Source of the DNA: Brucella pseudogrignonensis
GTDB lineage: Bacteria > Pseudomonadota > Alphaproteobacteria > Rhizobiales > Rhizobiaceae
Assembly (NCBI RefSeq): GCF_002252525.1
Contig: NZ_NNRM01000044.1
Location: 186,001 to 250,000, forward strand
Direction: 5' to 3'
Length of the DNA: 64,000 nucleotides
A program made the translations under genes and the position numbers. The notes beneath the pieces are model-generated. The model ran no database searches and had not been told where the DNA came from. It saw only the letters and a program-made list of their open reading frames with translations. Shown piece after piece: positions 52,711 to 62,468 of this stretch (its first letter is position 1; each line of letters begins with the position of its first letter).

Positions 52711-53934
52711 TTATAGATTGGTATCGAGCTTCGGTGTCATGACCTCAAACATTGGCATCGATGCCGCTCCGAGCGCTGCGGTAAATTGCCCGGTCTGTCC
52801 GCGCAGCACACGCGGCAGCATCCGGCCATTTCTATTGGCGACAGAGATAGGAAGTTGATCCATATGCAGGATGAGTGAATCGATCAAAGGGTCAGGCAGC
52901 ATTCCGCCCAAAACGACGGTCTCTGGATCCAGAATATTTTCGATGATTGCGATCATCTGCGCGAGATGTTTCGCGGCGTCCGCGATCCAATCCAGGACCA
53001 CGGGATTTTTGTCGCGCAACAGTTCCGAAAGCTTGTCGAAGCTGACATCGAAAAGCCCAGCATTGGATAGTCTTTCCTTGAGAACATGCACCGAGGAATA
53101 GGTTTCCAGGCAGCCATGCTGGCCACAGGAGCACGGCCGCCCGCCAGGCACGATGGAGATATGTCCTATTTCCCCGGCATTGCCGAAAGCCCCTCGAAAG
53201 GGCGCACCATCCTGGATCATGCCAAGGCCGATGCCAGCACCAAAATAGATCATCGCGAAGTTTGAAACGGCACGCCCCGCGCCAAACAGGCGTTCGCCGA
53301 CGGCTGCGGCATTGGCATCATTTTCGACGATAACCGGCTCTGCGAAGGCTTGGCTCAATACATCTGCAGCATCGATGCCCGCCCAACCCGGCAAAGTGGT
53401 CGGGCCGACCGATGTCATACCCTCAATACCAAAAGGCCCCGGCATCACGACACCGATTCCGAGGAGACGGGCATCAAACTCTGTTTTGATCCGATCAATC
53501 TCGATGCGAAGCTGAGCACAGAGCGCGTCTGGACGCGTATCACCCATCAGATGCACTTGCTGTTTCCGTGGCACGCCTGACAGATCGAGAACCGTTGTCA
53601 CAATATGGGTCGAACCCATTTCGATCCCGATGGTCATCGCTCCCGATGGATTGACAGCAAATTGGATAGGGGGTTGTCCGCGTCCTGTCTTCAATCGCCC
53701 AAGCTGCATCAGAAAATTCTCCGCGACCAATTCATCGACAATATTGGCGATGGCTTGCGCAGTCAGATGCGTCAAACGGGCGATATGCATGCGACCGACC
53801 GGGCCATGACGTCGAACGACATCCAGAACGACACGCCGATTATGGTCCCGGATTCGCTCAGGATTTTTACCAAGAGTGATCGGTTGCGTGTCCGCATGCG
53901 CTATAGCTGGTGAAGTTGTCGCCTTCGATTTCAT
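52711..53934 (-). CDS. ROK-family transcriptional repressor (NagC/Mlc-like)
   Basis: A 407-residue ROK regulator. It has an N-terminal winged helix (RRVVLDVVRRHGPVGRMHIA, then LTAQAIANIVDELV), an actin-like sugar-kinase fold with IGIEMGSTHIV, FGAGIGLGMIQDG and the ROK zinc site GHISI...CSCGQHGCLE. The ATG at 53934 has GGGAGAAGG upstream; the frame opens at a TTG at 53955. It is divergent from the sugar uptake operon across 265 AT-rich bases, so it very probably represses that operon and is relieved by a sugar or sugar phosphate. Confidence 0.88.
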   Translation of the reverse strand: MKSKATTSPAIAHADTQPITLGKNPERIRDHNRRVVLDVVRRHGPVGRMHIARLTHLTAQAIANIVDELVAENFLMQLGRLKTGRGQPPIQFAVNPSGAMTIGIEMGSTHIVTTVLDLSGVPRKQQVHLMGDTRPDALCAQLRIEIDRIKTEFDARLLGIGVVMPGPFGIEGMTSVGPTTLPGWAGIDAADVLSQAFAEPVIVENDANAAAVGERLFGAGRAVSNFAMIYFGAGIGLGMIQDGAPFRGAFGNAGEIGHISIVPGGRPCSCGQHGCLETYSSVHVLKERLSNAGLFDVSFDKLSELLRDKNPVVLDWIADAAKHLAQMIAIIENILDPETVVLGGMLPDPLIDSLILHMDQLPISVANRNGRMLPRVLRGQTGQFTAALGAASMPMFEVMTPKLDTNL

Positions 53935-54199
53935 ACCTTCTCCCGAATGCTTCAAATTTGATAGCGCAGCTGACTTTTAACAGCAATATATTAATTCAAC
54001 TAAATTATCTTATTGACAAATGTGTCGCAAAATAGAAGCCTAGCGCTGGGGCGAAGTCGCTCTGCCGACATTGATGGCAGTGTGCCGATCAGTCGACGGT
54101 GAGGATGCTGCGAAGAACGCAGCGATGGTGGAACCGGCAGGTCATTGACCTGCACATGCCTTGCTCGGGCGCCATAGGGGCTGAGCAATGGGAGGTCTT

Positions 54200-55453
54200 A
54201 TGAAAATGGGTAAGTTGCTGCTTGCAGGTCTTGTGGCCGGTTTGAGCTCAATCGCAATCAATGCCGCACAGGCAGTTGAAATCGAATATTGGCAATATGT
54301 CTTTGAATCGCGCGTCAAGACGATTGACAAGCTGATCGAAAATTTCGAAAAAGCCAATCCTGACATCAAGGTCAAACAGGTCACGTTCCCTTACGACGAT
54401 TATCAGACCCGTGTCATTGCTGCGAAGATGGCGGGCAAAAGTCCGGAGGTCATGCAGCTGTTCTACGGCTGGCTCGACAAGTTTGCCGCAGGAGGCATTC
54501 TGCAGCCGCTGCCGCAGGACGCATTTCCGCATGACAAGATCGAAAGCGAATTCTTCCCGATTGTCAGTGCAATGAAGCGCGGCGATGAATATTACGGCTT
54601 GCCGACCGCTGTGCGATCTCTGGCGCTGTTTTACAACAAGAAGCTTTTTGAAGAAGCGGGCCTTGATCCCAACAACCCACCGAAAAACCTGGATGAGTTG
54701 CTGGCCTATGCGCAGAAAGCCACGAAGCGCGATGCTTCCGGCAATCTGTTGAGCGAAGGCATCACCTTGGATATGCCGGGCCAGGATCTGCATTGGTGGC
54801 GCGAAGTGCTGGTACGCCAGTTCGGCGGCAAGCCATACAGCGATGATTATCGCAAGGTTGCCTATGACGACGCTGCCGGTGAAAAGGCTTTGCAGTTCTA
54901 CACCGATCTTCAGACCAAATATAAGGTCGGTGAAGTGAAATTCATGGATGAAGGTCATGCAGCTTTCCGTTCCGGTAAAGCGGCAATGACGGTGGATGGT
55001 ACCTTCCGTCTGGCAGCCTTCAACACCATCAAGGACTTCGAATGGGGCGTGACGGAGCTGCCAGCCAATGCCGAAGGCGTGCGTTCAAACTATGCCAGCT
55101 ATTTTGCCAATGGCATCAGTGCGTCGGCAAAGGGCGAAAAGCTGGAAGCAGCCGCGAAGTTCCTCAACTACATCACCTCGCCTGAAGCCATGGAAATCTG
55201 GCTGAAGGGTGTTGGTGAATTGCCGGCCCGTCGTTCGGCCGCTTTGACGCAAGCCAATCTGGCGGATCCGGTTTATGGGCCATTCCTCAAAGGTCTGGAA
55301 TATGCCCACACCACCATGTTCACCGATGAATTGAAGCAACGTCAGATCGTCGTCGACATGTCAAACCGCGTGATCCTGCAGAACCAGCCGGTTAAGGAAT
55401 CTCTTGATGAAGCTGCCAAGGCTGAACAGGCCATTCTGGACACTGCGAAGTAG
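54200..55453 (+). CDS. Carbohydrate ABC transporter substrate-binding protein
   Basis: A 417-residue family 1 extracellular solute-binding protein. It has a signal peptide (LLLAGLVAGLSSIAINAAQA), then VEIEYWQYVFESRVKTID and the family's DEGHAAFRSGKAAMTVDGTF. It captures the substrate in the periplasm. The ATG at 54200 follows GGAGGT by 4 bases; an ATG at 54206 is also possible and the one at 54188 is not. First gene of a seven-gene operon. A strong hairpin after its stop may keep its mRNA level above that of the downstream genes. Confidence 0.9.
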   Translation: MKMGKLLLAGLVAGLSSIAINAAQAVEIEYWQYVFESRVKTIDKLIENFEKANPDIKVKQVTFPYDDYQTRVIAAKMAGKSPEVMQLFYGWLDKFAAGGILQPLPQDAFPHDKIESEFFPIVSAMKRGDEYYGLPTAVRSLALFYNKKLFEEAGLDPNNPPKNLDELLAYAQKATKRDASGNLLSEGITLDMPGQDLHWWREVLVRQFGGKPYSDDYRKVAYDDAAGEKALQFYTDLQTKYKVGEVKFMDEGHAAFRSGKAAMTVDGTFRLAAFNTIKDFEWGVTELPANAEGVRSNYASYFANGISASAKGEKLEAAAKFLNYITSPEAMEIWLKGVGELPARRSAALTQANLADPVYGPFLKGLEYAHTTMFTDELKQRQIVVDMSNRVILQNQPVKESLDEAAKAEQAILDTAK

Positions 55454-55466
55454 ATGCGGTTCGGTT

Positions 55467-55487
55467 GGGCGGCTGTCACGGCCGCCC
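55467..55487 (+). terminator. Hairpin after the binding-protein gene (partial terminator or mRNA stabiliser)
   Basis: GGGCGGC (55467-55473) pairs perfectly with GCCGCCC (55481-55487) around a 7-base loop, 14 bases after the stop codon. Only a short TTTT occurs later. Such hairpins between binding-protein and permease genes often allow more binding protein than permease. Confidence 0.55.
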
Positions 55488-55597
55488 GCTTCCGATTTTC
55501 ATCAGCTTTCACGCTGTTTTGAACAACAAGGCTCGAAGTCGAAAGCAATTGCTTGCGACCGTGGATGCAGAGCATCGCTGGCCGAAGGATTTATACT

Positions 55598-56542
55598 ATG
55601 ACCATGACGGCTGAACCCGACGATGGAGCGCGCAGAGCTTTCGCTTCGCGATTGACAGATCGCCTGTCGATGAAAACCAGACGATTGATCTGGGTATGGA
55701 GCTTTCTGGCTCTGCCCATTCTTTTCTATAGCGTCATCCGCTTCTATCCGACGATTGAGGCTTTCTGGTTATCATTCACCAACTGGGATCTGATGAGCCC
55801 GCCGGAATTCATCGGTATCGCCAACTATCAGAAGTTGTTTGCCGATCCCGAATTCTGGAAAGTGTTCAAGAACACCTTCATCTACCTGTTGGTGGGCACG
55901 CCTATCAGCCTGGTTCTGGCTTTTGTCATCGCTTATTATCTCGACCGTATCAGGCTGATGCACGGCTTCATTCGTGCGCTGTATTTCCTGCCCTATCTGA
56001 CCACAGCCGCAGCAATGGCATGGGTATGGCGCTGGTTCTATCAGCCTGCGCCAATTGGCTTCATCAACAATATCCTGAGTTCTCTCGGTCTACCGCAACA
56101 AGGCTTTCTGCGCTCGGTTGATCAGGGGCTTTATGCTATCATGGCAACATCAATCTGGGCAGGACTTGGCTTCCAGATCATTATTTTCATGGCGGGCTTG
56201 CGTGCCATTCCCGGCACATTCTATGAGGCGGCGCGCATTGACGGTCTCGGAGAATGGGCGATCCTGCGCAAAATCACCATTCCGTTGCTAAAGCCAACCA
56301 CCGTGTTTCTGGTGGTGTTCTCCTCAATCGGCTTCCTGCGTATTTTTGATCAGGTCTACAATATGACCACCAATGATCCTGGTGGGCCACTGGGATCGAC
56401 CAAACCTCTCGTGCTGATGATCTATCAGACGGCATTCTCATCCTATGCGATGGGCTATGCGGCTGCGCAAACCATCATCCTCTTCATCATTCTGCTTTGC
56501 GTATCCCTGCTGCAGCTCTGGATTCTGAGGGAAAAGAAATGA
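55598..56542 (+). CDS. Sugar ABC transporter permease, MalF/UgpA-type
   Basis: A 314-residue inner-membrane permease with six helices and the EAA loop (FYEAARIDGLGEWAILRKIT, then IPLLKP) that contacts the ATPase. The N-terminal helix is WSFLALPILFYSVI. The ATG at 55598 is preceded by GAAGGA and is preferred over the frame start at 55553. It partners the next gene, which overlaps it by four bases. Confidence 0.9.
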   Translation: MTMTAEPDDGARRAFASRLTDRLSMKTRRLIWVWSFLALPILFYSVIRFYPTIEAFWLSFTNWDLMSPPEFIGIANYQKLFADPEFWKVFKNTFIYLLVGTPISLVLAFVIAYYLDRIRLMHGFIRALYFLPYLTTAAAMAWVWRWFYQPAPIGFINNILSSLGLPQQGFLRSVDQGLYAIMATSIWAGLGFQIIIFMAGLRAIPGTFYEAARIDGLGEWAILRKITIPLLKPTTVFLVVFSSIGFLRIFDQVYNMTTNDPGGPLGSTKPLVLMIYQTAFSSYAMGYAAAQTIILFIILLCVSLLQLWILREKK

Positions 56543-57384
56543 CCGTCCAAACCAAACCTCTCCCATTCCAGCATCTCAAGCCCGGGCGGATCGTCACATG
56601 GACTTTGCTGTTCATCGGCGGCCTGATCATGGTAACGCCGCTGGCATTCATGTTTTCCACCTCGTTGAAAACCGCCAGTCAGGTCTATGATCTTCGACTT
56701 ATTCCCGCCGAACCGACGCTTCAGAACTATGCCACCATTCTTGCCGACGGGCGTTTTCTGCGCTGGTTCATGAATTCGATGATCGTGGCAGTGGTCGTGA
56801 CCGCGTCCAACGTGTTTTTTGACAGTCTTGTCGGTTATACGCTGGCTAAATTTCAGTTCCGGGGCCGCTATTTCATCTTCCTGGCGATCCTCTCAACCTT
56901 GATGATCCCGACAGAAATGCTGGTCATCCCGTGGTATCTAATGTCGAGCAAACTTGGCTGGCTGGATAGTTATTGGGGCATCATGTTCCCCGGCATGATG
57001 ACAGCCTTTGGCACCTTTCTGATGAAGCAGTTCTTTGAAGGCGTGCCAAATGATTTCCTCGAGGCCGCGCGCGTGGACGGGCTCAACGAATTCCAGATCT
57101 GGTGGAAAATTGCGATGCCGCTGGTCACACCGGCTCTGTCTGCTCTGGCGATCTTTACTTTCCTGGGCAATTGGACGGCATTTTTCTGGCCGCTGATCGT
57201 TTCCACCAGCCCTGAACTTTATACGTTGCCGGTGGGACTTTCGAGCTTCGCCGTTGAACAATCGATCCAATGGGAAATGATTATGACCGGGGCCGCTATT
57301 GCCACCCTGCCAACGCTGATCGTTTTCATGCTGCTACAACGCTACATCGTGCGGGGCGTCATGCTTGCAGGTCTGAAAGGTTGA
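56539..57384 (+). CDS. Sugar ABC transporter permease, MalG/UgpE-type
   Basis: A 281-residue permease with six helices. It has the EAA loop FLEAARVDGLNEFQIWWKIA and the typical TPLAFMFSTSLK start. The ATG at 56539 overlaps the stop of the first permease (ATGA). It ends 3 bases before the lyase-like gene, so the lyase is embedded in the transport operon. Confidence 0.9.
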   Translation: MTVQTKPLPFQHLKPGRIVTWTLLFIGGLIMVTPLAFMFSTSLKTASQVYDLRLIPAEPTLQNYATILADGRFLRWFMNSMIVAVVVTASNVFFDSLVGYTLAKFQFRGRYFIFLAILSTLMIPTEMLVIPWYLMSSKLGWLDSYWGIMFPGMMTAFGTFLMKQFFEGVPNDFLEAARVDGLNEFQIWWKIAMPLVTPALSALAIFTFLGNWTAFFWPLIVSTSPELYTLPVGLSSFAVEQSIQWEMIMTGAAIATLPTLIVFMLLQRYIVRGVMLAGLKG

Positions 57385-57387
57385 ACC

Positions 57388-58902
57388 ATGTCCGAGCTTG
57401 ATCCGAAATTAACCGACAGCAGTGTTTTTCCAGATCCGATCTACAAAGAAACCGTGTTGCGCCCTTTGTTCGACGGAGCCAAGACGCACCATGTCGATGG
57501 TTTCAGGCGCATTGATCGCGCCCATCTGGTGATGCTGGTTGAAACCGGCATTCTCGATCGCGATCAGGCGGCACAGATCGCCGGTGCGTTGCAAGCCATT
57601 GATCAGGAAATCAATCCGGCGCAATTGTGCTATACGGGGGAGGTTGAGGACTTCTTCTTCCTCATCGAGAAAGAACTAAAGGCCCGGATTGGTGCCGATA
57701 TTGCAGGGCGTCTGCATACCGCACGCTCACGCAACGACATTGACCATACGCTGTTCAAACTCGGCTTGAAAAAGCGCATTGATGAATTGTTGAAGAAGTC
57801 ACGGCATTTGCTGGACGTGCTGGTTGCGGCTGTTGAACGCGAACAGACAACATTGATCGTTGCCTATACCCATGGACAGCCGGCACAGCCAACCACATTC
57901 GGGCATTATCTTGCTGCGGCGACCGAAGTCCTCATCAGGGATATCGAACGGCTGGAAACCGCCCGCGCGATTGTGAACCAGTCTCCGATGGGGGCAGCAG
58001 CCATCACCACCTCCGGCTTTCCGATCGACCGCCAGCGCGTCTCGGAGCTGTTGGGCTTTGCTGCCCCCTTACAGAATTCCTACAGCTGTATCGCCGCAGT
58101 TGATTATGTCACCTCGACCTATTCCGCCCTGGAACTGATGTTCATTCATCTGGGAAGGCTCATTCAGGACTTCCAGTTCTGGACGAGCTTTGAAGTCGGG
58201 CAGATTTATGTGCCGAACGCCTTTGTGCAGATCTCCTCCATCATGCCGCAAAAGCGCAATCCGGTGCCGATTGAACATATGCGTCATTTGTCGAGCCAGA
58301 CCATGGGGCGTGCGCGCACCGTGCTCGATGTGATGCACAATACGCCCTTCACGGATATGAACGACAGTGAGGGCGAAACCCAGCAGATGGGCTATGAGGC
58401 TTTCACGTCTGCTGGGCGCGTTCTGGATCTGCTGGCCGCATTCATTCAAGCCATCCGCATCGATCCCGCCCGCGTTGCGGAAAATATCCGTCGCTCCTGC
58501 ATTACCATCACGGAACTGGCGGATTCGCTGGTGCGGATCGAGGATCTTTCCTTCCGTCAGGCGCACGAGATCGCCGCAAGCGTGGCGCGCGCGGTGGTGG
58601 CACAGGGCGGCGGCCTGGAGAAGGACGGCTTTGCGCCCTTCCTTGCGGCATTTGGTGAAGCGACCAGGCGCGAACCAAGCTTTGATCGGGCAAAATTTGA
58701 AGAACTGGTTTCACCGCAGCATTTCGTTGCGGTCCGTGACCGCCTGGGCGGTCCGGCACCGCAGCCGATGGGCGAAGCACTCGCTCGCTACCAGCGCGAT
58801 GTTGTCGGTTTCGCGGCACGCGCTGCAGAGCACGAAGCTTATGAAGGCAGAGCCAATCAGGAACTTGATGAGAAATTCAGCGCAGTTGCGGAGACACGTT
58901 AA
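57388..58902 (+). CDS. Argininosuccinate-lyase-like enzyme (fumarase/aspartase superfamily)
   Basis: A 504-residue member of the argininosuccinate lyase family. It has the family's HTARSRNDIDHT near residue 111, YTHGQPAQPTTFGHY and the superfamily signature SSIMPQKRNPVPIEH near residue 287. The serine of the SS-M-P-Q-K-R-N-P loop is the usual catalytic acid/base. Enzymes of this fold split a C-N bond and release fumarate. The gene sits between the permeases and the ATPase of a sugar importer, far from any arginine genes, so a housekeeping ArgH role is unlikely. Cleavage of an N-substituted aspartate delivered by the importer is a reasonable guess. Confidence 0.8.
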   Translation: MSELDPKLTDSSVFPDPIYKETVLRPLFDGAKTHHVDGFRRIDRAHLVMLVETGILDRDQAAQIAGALQAIDQEINPAQLCYTGEVEDFFFLIEKELKARIGADIAGRLHTARSRNDIDHTLFKLGLKKRIDELLKKSRHLLDVLVAAVEREQTTLIVAYTHGQPAQPTTFGHYLAAATEVLIRDIERLETARAIVNQSPMGAAAITTSGFPIDRQRVSELLGFAAPLQNSYSCIAAVDYVTSTYSALELMFIHLGRLIQDFQFWTSFEVGQIYVPNAFVQISSIMPQKRNPVPIEHMRHLSSQTMGRARTVLDVMHNTPFTDMNDSEGETQQMGYEAFTSAGRVLDLLAAFIQAIRIDPARVAENIRRSCITITELADSLVRIEDLSFRQAHEIAASVARAVVAQGGGLEKDGFAPFLAAFGEATRREPSFDRAKFEELVSPQHFVAVRDRLGGPAPQPMGEALARYQRDVVGFAARAAEHEAYEGRANQELDEKFSAVAETR

Positions 58903-59939
58903 TGGCAACCATTGAACTTGAGAAACTTGTCAAACGCTATGGCAAGGTCGAAGCGGTTCGCGAAATCGATTTGCAGATCGAAGACGGAGAATTTGTCGTT
59001 TTCGTTGGCCCTTCCGGCTGCGGTAAATCAACGACGCTGCGCATGATCGCTGGTCTGGAGGATATTTCCGCCGGAAAGCTGAAAATAGGCGGCGACGTGG
59101 TCAATGAACGCGATCCGAAGCAACGCAATATTGCGATGGTATTTCAAAATTATGCGATTTATCCGCATATGAGCGTGCGCCAGAATATTGGTTTCGGGCT
59201 TTACACCTCAAAACTTTCCAAGGCGGAAAAATCCAGACGTATCGAAGAGGTTGGTACCTCATTGGGACTGACAGCCTATCTGGATCGACGTCCAGCGGCG
59301 TTGTCCGGCGGACAGCGTCAACGCGTGGCGATTGGCCGTGCCATGGTGCGCAATCCGTCAGCCTTCCTGTTTGATGAACCCTTGTCCAATCTTGATGCGC
59401 AATTGCGTGCGCAGATGCGCATCGAAATCAAGCGCCTGCACCAGAGTCTCAAGACCACCACGGTCTATGTGACCCATGATCAGGTCGAAGCGATGACGAT
59501 GGCTGATCGCATCGTGGTGATGCGCGATGGCCATATTCTACAGACTGGCACGCCGACAGAGCTTTATGAGCATCCGGTGGATGTGTTTACCGCGCGCTTC
59601 ATCGGCAGCCCGTCGATGAACCTTCTCAAGGGCCGCCGCAGCGGCGAGACCGTGGAATTTGCTGGTGATGGCGACATGCTGATCGGTATCCGGCCACATG
59701 AATTGACGGTGGATGAAAACGGCACGGCTGGCGGGATATCCCTCCAAGGCATTGTCACGGCTGTCGAACCCCTGGGATCGGAAACACTTGTCCATCTTGA
59801 TGTCGATGGCGCCGCGATCATTGCGACAGCACCGGGAAAAACCGTGCCAAAGTCTGGCGCAACGCTGCGCGTCTCTGCGCCGGTTGGCAGCCTGTATCTG
59901 TTCGATGCCAAGACAGAAAAGAGCCTCGGTCGTCTATAA
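58902..59939 (+). CDS. Sugar ABC transporter ATP-binding protein, MalK/UgpC-type
   Basis: A 345-residue ABC ATPase. It has Walker A GPSGCGKST, Q-loop VFQNYAIYPHM, signature LSGGQRQRVAIGRA, Walker B FLFDEPLSNLDA, H-loop VTHDQVEA and a C-terminal TOBE/OB domain as in MalK. The start overlaps the lyase stop (TAATG) and the stop overlaps the kinase start in the same way. It powers the two permeases of this operon. Confidence 0.92.
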   Translation: MATIELEKLVKRYGKVEAVREIDLQIEDGEFVVFVGPSGCGKSTTLRMIAGLEDISAGKLKIGGDVVNERDPKQRNIAMVFQNYAIYPHMSVRQNIGFGLYTSKLSKAEKSRRIEEVGTSLGLTAYLDRRPAALSGGQRQRVAIGRAMVRNPSAFLFDEPLSNLDAQLRAQMRIEIKRLHQSLKTTTVYVTHDQVEAMTMADRIVVMRDGHILQTGTPTELYEHPVDVFTARFIGSPSMNLLKGRRSGETVEFAGDGDMLIGIRPHELTVDENGTAGGISLQGIVTAVEPLGSETLVHLDVDGAAIIATAPGKTVPKSGATLRVSAPVGSLYLFDAKTEKSLGRL

Positions 59940-60829
59940 TGTCAAACACGTTCAAAACGCCTGCGGTCCTGAGCATAGGACGGATTTATTGCGACCTGAT
60001 TTTCACAGGTCTGGAAGCATTGCCACAGCCAGGCCGCGAAGTATTCGCGGCTGATATGAAAATCGTCGCCGGAGGGGGGGCGTTCATTTCCGCCGCGCAT
60101 TTCGCCCATGTGGGTCGGTCGGTTGCCCTGGTCGCGCGGCTGGGAACAGACAGCCTTTCACAGGGCTTGATGCCCGATCTGACAATGGAAGGTCTCGATC
60201 TGCGTTTCCTGGAAGTGTCCGATGAGGCGGGACCACAAGTCACGGTGGCGAGCGTTATCGGAGATGATCGTGCATTTCTGTCGCGTCGCGCGGGAACAGC
60301 ACAGCCATCGACACTTGAAGAGGCGCTCCGCTGGGAAAGTGCAAAGCACCTGCATATCGCTGAATATGCCACATTGCATGAAATTCCCGATCTGATCAAA
60401 GAAGCCAAATCGACCGGTTTGACCGTGTCCCTCGATCCGAGCTGGGACGAGACTTTGATCTATAGCGCTGATTTCCTGAAAAATTGCGCGGGCGTCGATA
60501 TTTTCCTGCCAAACAGCGCAGAAGCAGAAGCTTTGACGGGCGAGAGGGATGCCAGCAAAGCACTCGACATCCTGTCGCAACATTTTCCCGTCGTCGCACT
60601 GAAAGCTGGGGCCGAGGGAGCATGGGTCCGTGTGGCGGATACGGCCATGCACCTCCCTGCGGAAAAGGTCGAGGTTATAGACACCACCGGCGCTGGGGAT
60701 GCCTTTAATGCTGGCTTCATTGATCGGTGGATTGATGGACGCTGTGCCTTGGACTGCCTGGAGGCTGGGGTTCAGCGTGGCAGCCTCGCGGTTCAGGCTC
60801 GCGGTGGCGCTTCCGCCCTGCAAGGCTAA
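59939..60829 (+). CDS. PfkB-family sugar kinase
   Basis: A 296-residue ribokinase-like kinase. The N-terminal substrate region has IYCDLIFTGLEALPQPG and VAGGGAFISAAHFAHVG. The C-terminal PfkB signature is DTTGAGDAFNAGFI, with the catalytic aspartate in GAGD. It should phosphorylate the imported sugar or sugar conjugate. The family includes fructosamine kinases (FrlD, FraD) and ribokinases. Coupled to the ATPase gene by a one-base overlap. Confidence 0.88.
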   Translation: MSNTFKTPAVLSIGRIYCDLIFTGLEALPQPGREVFAADMKIVAGGGAFISAAHFAHVGRSVALVARLGTDSLSQGLMPDLTMEGLDLRFLEVSDEAGPQVTVASVIGDDRAFLSRRAGTAQPSTLEEALRWESAKHLHIAEYATLHEIPDLIKEAKSTGLTVSLDPSWDETLIYSADFLKNCAGVDIFLPNSAEAEALTGERDASKALDILSQHFPVVALKAGAEGAWVRVADTAMHLPAEKVEVIDTTGAGDAFNAGFIDRWIDGRCALDCLEAGVQRGSLAVQARGGASALQG

Positions 60830-60866
60830 ACCACCACAAAGTTTAAATTTTCAAATGAGGGTTTCA

Positions 60867-61898
60867 ATGGCTACGACATCTCTTATGCGCCAGGAAACGA
60901 TGGAAGCGTCATCCGTGGTTTCTCGCCTGTTGAGCGCGGAAGCGGCGACAATCGACGAAATCAAGCGCATTTTCCGGCAGCGCGCCCCACGCGTGCTCAC
61001 AACGGCTGCGCGTGGATCGTCGGATCATGCTGCGTCGTTCTTCAAGTATCTGTTTGAAATCAGTGTTGGATTGCCTGTGGCGTCGATTGGCCCCTCGGTC
61101 ACCTCTGTTTACAATGCCCGCCTGCAATTGCAGGACGGCTTGCACTTCACAGTATCGCAATCGGGCGCGAGCCCAGACATCGTGGCATTGCAGAAAGCTG
61201 CCAAACAGGGAGGCGCCGTGACCGTTGCAGTGGTCAATGTGATCGATAGTCCCCTGGCCAACGATGCCGATATTGTTTTGAACCTTAACGCCGGCAAGGA
61301 ACAAAGTGTTGCAGCGACAAAATCCTGCATCGCGGCTGCAGCGGCGCTAGCGGCCGTTACGGCGGCGATTACGGAGGATCAGTCGCTTGACCGCGCCTTG
61401 GCACGATTGCCGGAAGCGCTTGAACTGACGACCCATTCAACCATCGATCCCGCTGTGATTTCTCGTCTCGCAGCCATCAATGAAATCTATGCGGTTGGGC
61501 GCGGAACCGGCTTTGCGGTGGCATTGGAGGCAGCTCTGAAAGCCAAAGAGACCTGCGGCATCCATGCAGAAGCATTTTCGCTCGCTGAAGTGATGCACGG
61601 CCCGATCCGCCTCGTCCGCAGTGATTTCCCGATCCTGGCATTCCTCAATCAGGATGAAGCCTATAATGCAAGCCGGCAGGCTGTTGAAAGATTGGTCGGA
61701 CTGGGGGCGGATGTCGTGGCAATTGGTGAAGGGTTTGTGCCGGAAAAAACCATTCGCACAGCTTACACCGGCAACAGTTTGCTGGATCCGATCGTCGGAC
61801 TGGGGGCTTATTATCGATGCATTGAACAGGTAGCACAGGCCCGCGGGTTAAATCCTGACACACCAGTGAACCTTAGCAAGGTCACGGAAACGCTATAG
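60867..61898 (+). CDS. SIS-domain sugar-phosphate isomerase/deaminase (GlmS-C / NagB-II-like)
   Basis: A 343-residue protein with two SIS domains. The first has AARGSSDHAASFFKYL and VSQSGASPDIVAL. The second has AVGRGTGFAVALEAALKAKE and the IHAEAFSLAEVMHGP motif shared by GlmS isomerase domains, NagB-II deaminases and some deglycases (FrlB, FraB). The ATG at 60867 follows GAGGG by 5 bases; another at 60855 is possible. In this operon it would act on the phosphorylated substrate made by the kinase, releasing a hexose phosphate and ammonia or an amino acid. Confidence 0.85.
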   Translation: MATTSLMRQETMEASSVVSRLLSAEAATIDEIKRIFRQRAPRVLTTAARGSSDHAASFFKYLFEISVGLPVASIGPSVTSVYNARLQLQDGLHFTVSQSGASPDIVALQKAAKQGGAVTVAVVNVIDSPLANDADIVLNLNAGKEQSVAATKSCIAAAAALAAVTAAITEDQSLDRALARLPEALELTTHSTIDPAVISRLAAINEIYAVGRGTGFAVALEAALKAKETCGIHAEAFSLAEVMHGPIRLVRSDFPILAFLNQDEAYNASRQAVERLVGLGADVVAIGEGFVPEKTIRTAYTGNSLLDPIVGLGAYYRCIEQVAQARGLNPDTPVNLSKVTETL

Positions 61899-62468
61899 AT
61901 CGCACGAATGTTTTCGGACCTATTGCGGCGGTTGATGGCGAGAGTGTTGACTTATGCCGAAAACTCACCGCGCAGGGGCGGACGAAAACGTGGAATATAA
62001 CTGAGGTCGGTTAATAATAAGTGGCTGACCGATCTCACTGAATTCCATATCCCGGATTAGGGTGCTCGATGCAGCCGTAGACACTGTTTCCGGTCCGATG
62101 ACGGGCCTGGAGCGCAATAAATTCCTTTGCCCACCACCGCTCGCCGGGTCGGCTATTGTTCTTAGGAAGGCTGGAGAAAGAACTGTTTTACCTGCGTGAT
62201 TGGTCCAACACGCCCAAGCAATTTATCAACGAAGGTGATTGCTGGATATGATGGTTTAGCTAGAAACGCATCATGATATCAACTGGCGCTCCACCCGGTT
62301 ACGTAAACCGTCCTGAAACTTTGCCGTAAAAAAAGTCCAAGTTTTTATCCATATCCCTTTTAGATCATTGCCCGAGTCATTCAGGAAAGAGTGCGCCGAT
62401 GGTTGCCTCCCCTGTAACCTGATAATCCCCACAACCCTGATCAAACCAGAAAAAGGATAGTAATTAAA
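61899..62468. other. Gap downstream of the sugar operon
   Basis: About 570 bases with no supported gene or RNA. The sugar operon presumably ends here, but I did not find a convincing intrinsic terminator. Bases 62320-62470 are AT-rich, next to the convergent regulator gene. Confidence 0.4.

Noticed and set aside
57388-58902. Housekeeping argH for arginine synthesis
   Set aside because: Embedded by short gaps and overlaps in a sugar ABC operon with a ROK repressor; a catabolic paralogue fits better.
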